A DNA stretch of 64,000 bases from CAZFOB01 sp964520325 (GTDB taxonomy: Bacteria > Actinomycetota > JAICYB01): NCBI GenBank assembly GCA_964520325.1, contig CAZFOB010000010.1:1-64000 (forward strand), read 5' to 3'. A model generated the notes under the pieces. That model ran no database searches, had not been told where the DNA came from, and saw only the letters and a program-made list of their open reading frames with translations. The position numbers were made by a program, and so were the translations under genes. Position 1 is the first letter of the stretch. Every line of letters starts with the position of its first letter. Below are positions 1 to 8,650 of this stretch, piece by piece.

Positions 1-588
1 GATCTCCTCTGCACTTTTCGTGATCATCGTTGTGCAGTTTTTGTGATCGCCAACACCCGGCGGCCAAGCGGCCAGCAGCGCCTTCTTGTTGGCGTCGCTC
101 TTGTGTGCGACAACGGTGACGGAAACGCCTCGGCTGCGTGCGGCCACCAACCGGGCGAGAGTTGTCGCGGCGGGGTCGAATGAGTCGGGTCGCAGCGTGT
201 AGGTCACCGCAAGAATCTGAGCGGTCGCGTTGTCTACGAGTTCCGCGATAACACGCGGCGTCTCTCGAAAGGCGGACTCGTGGACCTCCGGACCCGTCCA
301 GACGAGCGAAGAACGCGGGACGGACGCAACCATCTCGTCGCGCGTCGCGATTGCGGCTTCTAGCAACGCAGACAAATGCTCGCTATCTACACCGACCGAG
401 CTGGCCTGCTGCGCAAGTTCCGTCAGCAACGTGAGGGTATGAGGGTCTGTGGACGAAAGACGGCTGCGCTTGGTCACAGCGAGGGCCTCGGATGCCCCGT
501 GGTGCAGGTTCGTCACGAATAGACGAGCTGTTGCTGGGTCGCCCTCAAGGACCGTTCGGGCAATCGCTTGTGCGAGATGGGCGGCCAT
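1..588 (-). CDS. drmC: DISARM phospholipase D-like protein DrmC (3' end beyond window)
   Basis: The frame is open from an ATG at 588-586, directly after the TAG of drmB (591-589), to the window edge, giving 196 residues without a stop. Residues near 100 read LVWTGPEVHES, a segment I recognise from DrmC proteins, followed by a PLD-like first half: a strand QILAVTYTLRPD and then VSVTVVAHKSDANKKAL. The HxK catalytic motif expected later is not in the window. In DISARM, DrmC is the PLD-domain component and is dispensable in some tested systems (known for the family). Its position directly behind drmB in the same direction supports the assignment. Only the N-terminal half to two thirds is visible. 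Confidence 0.8.
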   Translation of the reverse strand, partial: MAAHLAQAIARTVLEGDPATARLFVTNLHHGASEALAVTKRSRLSSTDPHTLTLLTELAQQASSVGVDSEHLSALLEAAIATRDEMVASVPRSSLVWTGPEVHESAFRETPRVIAELVDNATAQILAVTYTLRPDSFDPAATTLARLVAARSRGVSVTVVAHKSDANKKALLAAWPPGVGDHKNCTTMITKSAEEI

Positions 589-2355
589 CTACGGAATTGA
601 TGAGAAGTATTCGGTTCCTCGTCCCGCCAAGGTCTGTATCAGAACTGCCCGGTCAAGAAAACGGTTACTCCGTTCGCACGACGTTTCTGATGCCAATAGA
701 CAGGCGTGACAGGCGGCGCCATTGAGCATCCCCTTAACGCGGGGTTCGTTGTCCGAACAGAGGGGATCGGATGAGCACAACTGTGACTCCTCCAATGCCT
801 CGTGCAAAAGGGAACGCAGGCGCGCGGGCCGCCCGAGGTCCACAAGACCTCCGAGGCTGCCGTCGGAGTCCGGTGTAGCCGTGTAGATGAGTAGCCCACT
901 CATGCCCTGCGACGTAGATCCGTACACGCGTTCTCGTAGGGAGGAAGCTGAGTAGCCGGCATCAAGCGACATCCGTCTGATCAGAAGATGCGCGAGGGTA
1001 TGCGACAGAACGAAACGCGGATCAACGGGGGGTCCGGGCTCAAGATCCCTCGCGGCGCGCCAGTCCGCCAACGCGGCCGACATGCGGCTGATGAGAGTTG
1101 AGACTGCCTCGCGGTTGACCCAGGCCTCGACTGCTGCGTGGTTCAGTTCGATGAAGAGACCTTCGCCACGGACGACGACGGCCGGGAGCCAATCGCGACG
1201 TTCGCGACTGATTGGAGCGATCCGAGACGGATCGTCGGGCGCGTCTCCCCAGCTCCCTGGAGGCTCGATTCGTGTGAACCCTTGAACTGCCCGCACCTCT
1301 TTGAGGCGGTGAACCAGCACGACCTGCTCGATGTAGTCATCAAACCCAGCCGGGATCTCCACCTGCTCCGTTTCGAAGTCCGTCCGCCCTGACGACCTTC
1401 GTGGATTGCGAAGCGCTTGCCACTCAGGGTGTAGGAGAGCTCCGACGTCGATCGCAGGCATTGGCTCGCGACGGCGCAAGAGTGCGTCGTAGAGCTCGTG
1501 ACCCGGATACTCGGCAAGTTCGGGGAAATTCCCAAGTCGCATGAGCGTTTCGAGATCCGCCAAGCTCGTGACATTGGCAAAGAGGCGTTCGTAGCGAGCA
1601 ATCGCGTCGTTGATGGGGTCTGCCCATGGCGGTACTGACAGAGCCGACCGGACCACGGCGAAGTAGAGGTTGGAGGCACCTCTCAGCGTGGCCCATGGTC
1701 TGGCATCGCAGTCGGCCGTGTCGAAGTCGTCAAGGCCCAGCCAGGGCCTGCGCCGCGTACATGGGCCTAGGGCGTTGCCTTCGCCGAAAGCGGCACCTAG
1801 CGGTCGTCGCTTTCTCCCGCCCTCGCAGAACACAGCTATGTCTGAGATGGAGCCGGTCTCTCCACTGTCAAAGAGCCTGAGAGGGCCTGTACAAGATCCA
1901 GCTGATCCGTCGTGGACATAGTCGTGAAAGGGGAAGTCGTCGAGGTGGCCTCGTTCGCATGCGACAACGAAACGGGACGGCAACGCTCGAACGTTGCCTC
2001 GATCCTCGCAGCGAGGGTCGGCGCAATGAAACTCCGCGAACCTGTGGTCCCATCGGAACTGATCGACCGGTGCGAGTCTCCTGCAAGCCGGACACGTCAG
2101 CATTCGGGGGAATACCCGCGAAGGGATGGTGCCGCGTGGCCCTCTTGCGCTGTGCTCGACGAGCGGTTCGTACAGTTCTCGCACTCGCAGAGCCGCACAT
2201 AGACGAGGCTCGTCCACACGGAGGTCTTCTCGGACCGTCCAGCTGTCGGTACCCGAAACGATGGCGGAGAGGCGAGGCAAATCAACTATCGATCCAGGAC
2301 CGAATGTGGTGATGAGTTGGCTCGGTCGAACATCGCCGACGCTACGAGGGCTCAC
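589..2355 (-). CDS. drmB: DISARM protein DrmB (DUF1998 family)
   Basis: 588 residues. I place the start at GTG 2355, whose GTGA overlaps the drmA stop; the protein then begins with VRPSQLITTFGPGSIVDL near residue 8, the typical opening of DrmB. Cysteine pairs LTCPACRR (near 87) and CERGHLDDFP (near 135) suggest zinc binding, FVLSHTLAHLLIRR (near 450) is the DUF1998 core, and a C-terminal cysteine-rich segment (CHACLLASETSC, near 545) closes the protein. An ATG further upstream would run about 60 codons into drmA and is unlikely. DrmB partners the DrmA helicase; the DrmAB complex is the core of DISARM (established for the family). The drmA-drmB-drmC order is tightly coupled and probably one transcript. 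Confidence 0.9.
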   Translation of the reverse strand: MSPRSVGDVRPSQLITTFGPGSIVDLPRLSAIVSGTDSWTVREDLRVDEPRLCAALRVRELYEPLVEHSARGPRGTIPSRVFPRMLTCPACRRLAPVDQFRWDHRFAEFHCADPRCEDRGNVRALPSRFVVACERGHLDDFPFHDYVHDGSAGSCTGPLRLFDSGETGSISDIAVFCEGGRKRRPLGAAFGEGNALGPCTRRRPWLGLDDFDTADCDARPWATLRGASNLYFAVVRSALSVPPWADPINDAIARYERLFANVTSLADLETLMRLGNFPELAEYPGHELYDALLRRREPMPAIDVGALLHPEWQALRNPRRSSGRTDFETEQVEIPAGFDDYIEQVVLVHRLKEVRAVQGFTRIEPPGSWGDAPDDPSRIAPISRERRDWLPAVVVRGEGLFIELNHAAVEAWVNREAVSTLISRMSAALADWRAARDLEPGPPVDPRFVLSHTLAHLLIRRMSLDAGYSASSLRERVYGSTSQGMSGLLIYTATPDSDGSLGGLVDLGRPARLRSLLHEALEESQLCSSDPLCSDNEPRVKGMLNGAACHACLLASETSCERSNRFLDRAVLIQTLAGRGTEYFSSIP

Positions 2356-5300
2356 GCGAAGTCCTCTTGCAGATAGAAGCCAACGCCGGGCTCGACTTCG
2401 CGCAACGACCCCGGAGTGGGCCAGATTCCCTCTCGTTCGGTGCCGGCCGGCTTCAGCAGCACCGCCACGCCGGAGGGAGCCGCACGCCGCGTGGATTCCC
2501 ATGAGTATCGGAGGGGACCTCCTCGGGTGAGGTGCTCCCAACGATCCTGCCGCGCCTCAAGCTCGCTCCGGGTCGCATCCGCTTCCTCCTGCCCGCTCAG
2601 CGCGCGCGCTCGCTCCCAGAGGACGTTCGCCGCGGCAGATGCGACCGGCCGCGTGCGGTCGAACGCCACTGCGGAACCTTCCGCGGTCAAGTCGAAGTCT
2701 GCCGCTCTTACCATCCCGACGTAGATTCCGTGCAGAGCACGGTCGCGCGCACGCGACGAGAACGGAGTCGCGCTGCTGGCTTCAACATGGCGGTAGAGGG
2801 ACGAGTGGTATGCGAGAAAGCGCTCGAGATGCGACAGATCCCGCGGTCGACTCCAGTTGTAGATCGTCACGACGAGCCCGGGCGCTTGGCGTCCGACGCG
2901 ACTCGTTGCCTGGATGTATTCGGCCGTTGCCTTGGGCTGTCCGACAACGACCATCAGGCCCAAGCGGAGGATGTCCACGCCAACTGAAATCATGTTTGTG
3001 GCGAGCAGGACATCGATCGGGTACTTACCGGTTTCACGCTCTACGTGTCGCACCGATAGCTGATCCAGCGTCCGCGGAATCTGCCTCGAAGACTCACGGC
3101 TCGTAAGCTCTTTGGTCTCATACAACCGACGACGCGGAAAGCCACGTCCAGCAAGGACGGAGAGTCTCCCTGTCTTGATGTCGTCGTTGACGAGGTTCAT
3201 CGCACCACCGAGTTCGCGGATGCTGTTGTAGTAGCCAACTAGGGTCATATAGGGGTCGGCTTCATCCGGGTCAACATCGAATTGCTGTGCGCCCGCCGCC
3301 AATAGCAGGGCCATCGTTCGCACTTGAGCTGTCTTCACGCTCTTGCCTGGCGCGTAGACCCCTACGTAAAGGCGCCCGGGTCGTTCCTCGATTGCGACAC
3401 GCTGGGCAAAAAACGAGTCGGTATGGATAAGCCCGGGAGGTGGAAAGACGCGAACACTCCGCACAAAGAGAGCCCAAATCTGATTCTCAGCCCGGCGGAT
3501 TGTGGCAGTCGATGCGATGATTTTCGGCCGCCGCTGAGTCTCGCCAACGTTCTCGGTGCAGAGCCAATCGATGCCAGCTTCGTACAAGCCCATCATGCTA
3601 CCCAGGGGACCCGATATGAGATGGAGCTCATCTTGGATGATGAGTTGCGGGGGTGGAATAGGCGCGATTACGGAAACCGAGACTGCCGGATACATGTTTC
3701 GCGCGCCGTGTCTGTTCTCAGCATGGTCTTCGGCAGGTGAGAGGTACCCGTGGCGCGGGCAATGTCGATTCACCCGACCGAAGATTGACTGCGTCTCCCC
3801 TTTCCAAGGGAGGCGCGCAAACTTGTCGACGGTACCGATAAGGATGGTAGGCAGTGTGTGGTAAATCTCCTCATCGACAACGACGCCAGGTATCCCTGGC
3901 TCAACTGCGAAGGGGCAGCCTTCGCGGGCGCATTTGATCAATGTCCGCTTCACCGCCCGTACTGCGCGATAGTTGCGATGCGACAGAGCCTCACCGCACC
4001 AAGGACAGCTCACGAGCTGAACGGGCGAGCTTTCCGTGTCGGTGTACCCGAATCCACTCGCTCCACGCGCACCGGCTGCGAGATCAGCGAGAGATCTTTC
4101 CGAGTCCTCGAAGGTATTCGGAGTTGTTCCCCTTCCCACCCAGAGACCGACAGAGAAAATCTCGGAACCGAGATCGGACTCCACCGACCGCAGAATCTCC
4201 AGTGCGCACGCGAGCGTTGCTGCGCGCTGGAATTGTTGGACCGTAAGAAGACGAAGCGTGTAGCGCATGAGTACGCACACGCCCGCGGCTCGATGTGCAT
4301 CGTTGCCGCTCTGAAGACGACGAAGAATCGCCACGAAGGCAGCAATGCCGAGATAGGCCTCCGTCTTGCCGCCGCCTGTTGGGAACCACAGAAGGTCGGC
4401 CATCCCTCGGTCTTCATGGTCCCCGTCAGCACACCCACGCAAGCATTGGAGGATGAAGGCAAGCTGGAAGGGGCGCCAACTTCCACGAGGTTGCGGCTCC
4501 GGAGTTCTGTCCCCGCTCTGTCGGAAGTCGAGAGCCCAGTCCGAGTGTGTCCGCTGCAGAAGCATGGCGGCGTTCATCAACTGGAACGAACGAAGGGCGT
4601 CTTCATTCTCGGCGAGCAGGTTAATGCCGTCAGCAATTCGACTGCACGTCACCCTACATCCGTCGACATGACTTTGCGCTTGGGCCCGCCCATGTTCTGG
4701 AAGCGAGGAGATCGTTGCCTCTAGGTTGTCAATCCATGTCGTGTACGCGCTTACGAGCGGATCAAGGCGCCCACGAAGCTCAGATGCGGGACGAACCTCG
4801 GCGAACACCGACATGTCCAGTTCAAGACCCGGTATGTCTCGGAGTGAATCGGTGCCGGGCAGTTCATACGTGGGCAACATCTCGGTCCACGCAGCGGTGG
4901 CACAGTCAGTCGACGCACTATCCCGCACCCACCCGGCCGCGCAGCCATGCCCAACCGCAAATTCAAGCTCCTCGCGAAAGAGCAGGCTATTGGCCCTGAG
5001 GTCTTCATCAGCTGACGTAGCGAGCGCAAGATTCGGGGGACGTCCGATGATGGATGGGCGGTTGTCTGCTGGCGACACGGTCAGCTTGGGCTGGAAGAGA
5101 GTCCGCTCCTCGCGCTCCACCGCCGTATCGGACCTTACCCTGCGGTTGATGAGGAACACGCTGATGGCAAGGGCTTGTCCCAGGGGTCTAACTAACCACT
5201 CAACCTGTATGCGACCATCGCCGCTCACGGGGCGTCGATCAACACGACGTCCCGCACCAAGCCGAATCGTTATTGGCTCTGAGCGGTTAGGAACTCTCTG

Positions 5301-5708
5301 CCAATAGGTCCGACCCGTACCTCCATCATCTTCAGGTACTTCGTCGGTCTCTCGTGTGTACTCGGCCCATTCGGCAAGAACCTCGAGCTCTTCTTCCTTC
5401 GCATCGACGACAACAGAGAGGCCAATGGACGACGGGCTCAGCGTCTGGATCAGCGGAACGGCACTCTCGAATCCTCCGGAGTCCTCCTCATCATCCCCAG
5501 GCGGTTGCTGTTCGTTTTGGTCCGGCTCAACTTCGGTTCCCTCCGGCCACAACATTCCGCAGAGATAGTGGGTGGAGGGCCTGTCTCTAAGTCTCTCGAG
5601 CTCGTCGGACGGCCCGAGCAACTCGATTCGCAAATCATGGTTGATCGCGTCCCTCGGATGGAGGACCGGGCTGGGCGAGGCAATACCAGCAGCTGGCTGA
5701 TCTGTCAC
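2352..5708 (-). CDS. drmA: DISARM helicase DrmA
   Basis: 1118 residues from GTG 5708, chosen because GAGGAAG lies 6 nt upstream; an open frame continues about 34 codons further but towards the divergent vsr. Helicase motifs appear in order: Walker A FPTGGGKTEAYLG (about residue 445), a zinc-like CPWCGEAL...C...C insert (about 570), DEAD-box variant DELHLISGPLG (about 690), STATIR, and the C-terminal half with ATNMISVGVDI and QATSRVGR (about 935). The GGGKTEA loop and DELH box are typical of DrmA. It is the SF2 ATPase of DISARM, acting with DrmB to restrict incoming DNA. The stop overlaps the drmB start by 4 nt. Expression probably starts in the roughly 107-bp gap to vsr. Confidence 0.9.
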   Translation of the reverse strand: MTDQPAAGIASPSPVLHPRDAINHDLRIELLGPSDELERLRDRPSTHYLCGMLWPEGTEVEPDQNEQQPPGDDEEDSGGFESAVPLIQTLSPSSIGLSVVVDAKEEELEVLAEWAEYTRETDEVPEDDGGTGRTYWQRVPNRSEPITIRLGAGRRVDRRPVSGDGRIQVEWLVRPLGQALAISVFLINRRVRSDTAVEREERTLFQPKLTVSPADNRPSIIGRPPNLALATSADEDLRANSLLFREELEFAVGHGCAAGWVRDSASTDCATAAWTEMLPTYELPGTDSLRDIPGLELDMSVFAEVRPASELRGRLDPLVSAYTTWIDNLEATISSLPEHGRAQAQSHVDGCRVTCSRIADGINLLAENEDALRSFQLMNAAMLLQRTHSDWALDFRQSGDRTPEPQPRGSWRPFQLAFILQCLRGCADGDHEDRGMADLLWFPTGGGKTEAYLGIAAFVAILRRLQSGNDAHRAAGVCVLMRYTLRLLTVQQFQRAATLACALEILRSVESDLGSEIFSVGLWVGRGTTPNTFEDSERSLADLAAGARGASGFGYTDTESSPVQLVSCPWCGEALSHRNYRAVRAVKRTLIKCAREGCPFAVEPGIPGVVVDEEIYHTLPTILIGTVDKFARLPWKGETQSIFGRVNRHCPRHGYLSPAEDHAENRHGARNMYPAVSVSVIAPIPPPQLIIQDELHLISGPLGSMMGLYEAGIDWLCTENVGETQRRPKIIASTATIRRAENQIWALFVRSVRVFPPPGLIHTDSFFAQRVAIEERPGRLYVGVYAPGKSVKTAQVRTMALLLAAGAQQFDVDPDEADPYMTLVGYYNSIRELGGAMNLVNDDIKTGRLSVLAGRGFPRRRLYETKELTSRESSRQIPRTLDQLSVRHVERETGKYPIDVLLATNMISVGVDILRLGLMVVVGQPKATAEYIQATSRVGRQAPGLVVTIYNWSRPRDLSHLERFLAYHSSLYRHVEASSATPFSSRARDRALHGIYVGMVRAADFDLTAEGSAVAFDRTRPVASAAANVLWERARALSGQEEADATRSELEARQDRWEHLTRGGPLRYSWESTRRAAPSGVAVLLKPAGTEREGIWPTPGSLREVEPGVGFYLQEDFA

Positions 5709-5815
5709 AAGGGCTTCCTCATGGGCTGAACTTCCCCTCTCACGACGCTCCCTTCTTACCACTCGTGCCACATGGGGTACCTTCTGGCGATGCTGGCAGC
5801 ACCGTTCCACACAGC

Positions 5816-6226
5816 ATGACGCCGCGGCCTTCTGCTTCCACGCCGCAGGTTGCGGAGTTTATGCGCCGCATGCGACGCCGCGATACCGCCCCAGAGCTCT
5901 CTCTCCGACGGGCGCTACACAAGAGGGGCATCAGGTTCCGGGTCAGTTTGGACACCCTGCCCGGGACGCCCGACGTCGTGCTTGTGCGGCCAAGGCTGGC
6001 AATCTTTGTCGATGGTTGCTTCTGGCACGTGTGCCCCGACCATGCGGTCATACCGAAAGCGAATCGGGAGTTCTGGATTGAGAAGCTTGAGGAAAATCGC
6101 GCGCGTGATCGCAGGAAAGATGTGGCGCTCACGGAGATCGGGTGGGAACCTGTGCATGTATGGGAGCACGAAGATCCCGAGAAGGTCGCGGACGTCCTAG
6201 CCGTCAGGTGGAGATATTCGGGGTAA
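5816..6226 (+). CDS. vsr: Very-short-patch-repair (Vsr) endonuclease
   Basis: 136 residues from ATG 5816; a GTG at 5765 would add 17 residues with no family resemblance, so the ATG is preferred. The sequence matches Vsr throughout: RRMRRRDTAPELSLRRALH, then LPGTPDVVL with the catalytic Asp (D53 here), FVDGCFWHVCPDH, REFWIEKLEEN and RDRRKDVALTEIGW. Vsr nicks beside T:G mismatches that arise when 5-methylcytosine deaminates, so it normally accompanies cytosine-5 methyltransferases. Here it lies between the methyltransferase gene (convergent, 4-nt gap) and drmA (divergent). A role in repairing the mutagenic cost of the neighbouring methyltransferase is the natural reading. Confidence 0.9.
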   Translation: MTPRPSASTPQVAEFMRRMRRRDTAPELSLRRALHKRGIRFRVSLDTLPGTPDVVLVRPRLAIFVDGCFWHVCPDHAVIPKANREFWIEKLEENRARDRRKDVALTEIGWEPVHVWEHEDPEKVADVLAVRWRYSG

Positions 6227-6230
6227 CGAG

Positions 6231-8063
6231 TCAGTTGAGCTGACGAGTCTTGCAATCACCTCTAAGGGGACAGGCCCAGCATCTCGGTTCTGTTGCCCTA
6301 CAGACAGCCGTCCCTAGTGATACCAGCGCGGCGTTCAAGACTGCTGACTCTTCGCCTGCGCCTACGAATCGGGCCAGCAGTAGTCGACCATCTGTCAGCT
6401 TGTTGACCTGATCGACCCGAGTTCCGGTGACGCGAGCGATCACGCGGAGCGCGCCAGAATTGAGCATGAGGTGCCCGTCTCGTTCGATTAAGGCGCGGAC
6501 TCGGTCGCGTTCCGCCGGGTTCAGCTTCACCGATTCGAGCAGATCTCCACCGAGTTTCCGCCGGCCAGCCAATGATGCCAGTCGACCAAGCCTTCGGACT
6601 CCGAAGCGCTGCGTAGCGTTGTCGGCTTGGCGCGCAAGTCGATCTATCCCCTGGGGATTAACCGAGGTTGGTTTGGGAAAGAGATCAAGGAATTGCGCGG
6701 GTGTTGGCTCGCCTATAGCCGGCCGGCTCTCTAAGAGGGTTCCGACAAGCACGGTCCAAGGATCGGAAGGGTAGCGCCACGGCGCTTTGGTCATGTCTCG
6801 CTCCGCCCAAGCCGCAAGCCGTTTTCGAAGTCTGCGCCAACGCCTGCTGGGGCGTTGAGCGGCCGGACTCTTTGACCTGTTGAGTCCCTTGATCAGCGAT
6901 CGTCCAATCGCTTCCGCGAGACTCGGCGGAACTGCGTTTCCGATCTGAGCAAACGCATGACTTCTCGAGCCGGCGAACCGAAACCGGTCGGGGAAAGTCT
7001 GAATTCGTGCCGCCTCGCGCACGGTCAGAGTGCGCGACTCTGCCGGATGGATGTACCAATAGCCATCCTTCGCGATGTGCGCAGTGATTGATCGACTGCG
7101 CTCGTTCCAACCCAACCTCTTGTACTTGTCGTCGAAGATATCGGCGCGATACCGCTGGAGCTTCAAAGGAAGGTCCGCGTACTTGGTCTTCGGAGTCATC
7201 AACTTGAACGCTTTGCGGTCGTCCTCGCGGACCGGACGCGTGACGTGATCCCACACAACCTTGCGATCCTTGCGCATGCCACGACGCGCACGCACCTGGA
7301 AGGGACGGCTCGGGCCTTTGTAGCTCATTTCGACAGAACCAGTCGACGCGCCGAGCCGGGGAAGATCCCCGATTGCTTCTCGCAGGTCGATGACTCGCCT
7401 TGGCCTTGGCCATTCAAAACGTTTGCCGTCCCGGAGTGCCGTGACAAACAGGCGCTGGCGATGTTGAGGGACACCGTAGCGCCACGCATCCACGATGGCG
7501 ACTTCTGTTTCGTAACCCGCGGCCTCCAGTCTCTCGGTCATCTCCCGCACCGCGAGAAGCTCGTCACCGAGCGCCATATCTGGGACGTTCTCCATCAATA
7601 CGGCTCGCGGTCGAAGCGCCTCGACGATCTTCAGATATGAGCGCCAGAGTTCACGCCGCGCATCGGTCGCTTGACGTTCGCCTGCTTCGACCAAGCTTCG
7701 GATCTTGTATCTCCCCGCTCTGCTGTAGGGCTGACACGGGGGTCCGCCCGCAACGAGGTCGAACTTGACCCCTCCGACGAAAGACAAAAGTTCGTCGATC
7801 CCAGATTCGGACGACAGATCGAGCGGAAGGCTAGTGCCGCGGAAATTGTGTTTGTGGGTCTCGAGGGCCCATGTGTCGACATCAACGGCAAGAGCCACCT
7901 CGAACCCGGCTTGCTCCAAGCCAAGACTGAGACCGCCGGCGCCGCAGAAGAGATCGAGCGCGATGGGCCGGTCTAACCCCCGAACCCATTCTCGCCACTC
8001 ATCGACGGTCGGCGCTTCGGGATGCCGAGCTAGCCGCAAATGCGGCGTGCGCTCAAGCTTCAC
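6231..8063 (-). CDS. drmMII: DrmMII-like DNA cytosine-5 methyltransferase fused to an EndoIII/MutY-like iron-sulfur domain
   Basis: 610 residues from GTG 8063. The first 380 or so are a C5 methyltransferase: motif I DLFCGAGGLSLGLEQAGF (about 37), catalytic GGPPCQPYS (Cys110), ENVPDM, QHRQRLF, REAARIQTFPDRF and QIGNAVPP. The last 200 or so resemble HhH-GPD glycosylases of the EndoIII/MutY type: PWRYPSDPWTVLVGTLLE, a degenerate helix-hairpin-helix region, and a terminal C-x6-C-x2-C-x5-C [4Fe-4S] motif (Cys 588, 595, 598, 604). The usual VDTH with the catalytic Asp aligns with LNSG, and the LPGVGRKTA hairpin is not conserved, so glycosylase catalysis is doubtful. In DISARM the methyltransferase marks self DNA. 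The fusion is uncommon as far as I know. The symbol rests on the drmABC context. Confidence 0.85.
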   Translation of the reverse strand: MKLERTPHLRLARHPEAPTVDEWREWVRGLDRPIALDLFCGAGGLSLGLEQAGFEVALAVDVDTWALETHKHNFRGTSLPLDLSSESGIDELLSFVGGVKFDLVAGGPPCQPYSRAGRYKIRSLVEAGERQATDARRELWRSYLKIVEALRPRAVLMENVPDMALGDELLAVREMTERLEAAGYETEVAIVDAWRYGVPQHRQRLFVTALRDGKRFEWPRPRRVIDLREAIGDLPRLGASTGSVEMSYKGPSRPFQVRARRGMRKDRKVVWDHVTRPVREDDRKAFKLMTPKTKYADLPLKLQRYRADIFDDKYKRLGWNERSRSITAHIAKDGYWYIHPAESRTLTVREAARIQTFPDRFRFAGSRSHAFAQIGNAVPPSLAEAIGRSLIKGLNRSKSPAAQRPSRRWRRLRKRLAAWAERDMTKAPWRYPSDPWTVLVGTLLESRPAIGEPTPAQFLDLFPKPTSVNPQGIDRLARQADNATQRFGVRRLGRLASLAGRRKLGGDLLESVKLNPAERDRVRALIERDGHLMLNSGALRVIARVTGTRVDQVNKLTDGRLLLARFVGAGEESAVLNAALVSLGTAVCRATEPRCWACPLRGDCKTRQLN

Positions 8064-8078
8064 GCCGTATCCGGCGTG
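8061..8078. promoter_or_regulatory. Perfect 7-bp inverted repeat over the methyltransferase start codon
   Basis: CACGCCG and CGGCGTG, separated by 4 nt, form a perfect inverted repeat; the GTG start codon of the methyltransferase lies in the 3' arm as read on the minus strand. It could be an operator (C5 methyltransferases are often autoregulated) or an mRNA hairpin that limits initiation. Function is inferred from position only. Confidence 0.5.
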
Positions 8079-8169
8079 CTGGCGACTAATTGGAATTCAT
8101 CGTCGACGCCTCACGAACTACAACGGCGTAATTTCGTTGAAGGTATCACTCGCGAGCGACCATTTGAGC

Positions 8170-8521
8170 CAATCACCCGGTGGGGGGTGCGGCACGCACC
8201 GCGGCTCGGCATCCCTTGAGCCGGGCGATCGGCTCCCGAGCGTACAGGAGGTCGCCGGCTCGCTCCCGATCAATCACCCAACGCCGCCCCCAAAGGCCCA
8301 CCGGCGAACTCGAGCACGGATCGCTCGTAGTCGACGTCCCGGATGGTTCACCTTCGTCGTCCGCTCGTTCTCAGGCCCCTCGCACCCGGGCTTCGCGGCG
8401 CTTCGGGGCAGTCTCGAGATCTGGATCACGAAGGCCAAAGCCCAGGCCTCGACACAACGACCAGATCGAGGCGCTCGTCCGAAAGACGCTTCGCACCTTC
8501 GGCGAATCCAACACTGCGTGA
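8170..8521 (+). pseudogene. Decayed GntR/YtrA-family transcription regulator
   Basis: Fragments of a YtrA-type GntR regulator appear in order but in shifting frames: VRHAPRLGI, then EPGDRLPSVQEVAGSLPIN (helix-turn-helix), then ELEHGSLVV in the next frame, RPGWFTFVV (the beta-wing), LRGSLEIWITKAKAQ, and DQIEALVRKTLRTFGES ending at a TGA at 8519. No frame is open across all of them, so several frameshifts have occurred. YtrA-type regulators usually precede ABC-transporter genes; none remains here. The rest of the 8079-8650 stretch holds no gene I can support. Confidence 0.65.
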
Positions 8522-8650
8522 GACAGCCTTCGTCGCGACGAGACTCGTCAGGCGCTACTGGAAGAACAAGCGCTCGACGATTGCTCGCTTCACCGTCCCC
8601 ACCGGGCGGATCGGCGCCCTCGTGGGGTTCAGCCTGACGCGACTCTACCG

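Noticed and set aside
1..30. DHKNCTTMITK at the left edge as the PLD HxK motif
   Set aside because: The spacing to an Asp (HxKx4D) is not met; the true motif should lie beyond the window.
6231..6880. Active T:G or A:G glycosylase in the methyltransferase fusion
   Set aside because: The catalytic Asp and the helix-hairpin-helix glycines are not conserved, so only structural relationship is claimed.
7765..8637. 290-codon plus-strand frame at the 5' end of the methyltransferase gene
   Set aside because: Its first part is antisense to the methyltransferase core and its second part only contains fragments of the decayed GntR regulator.
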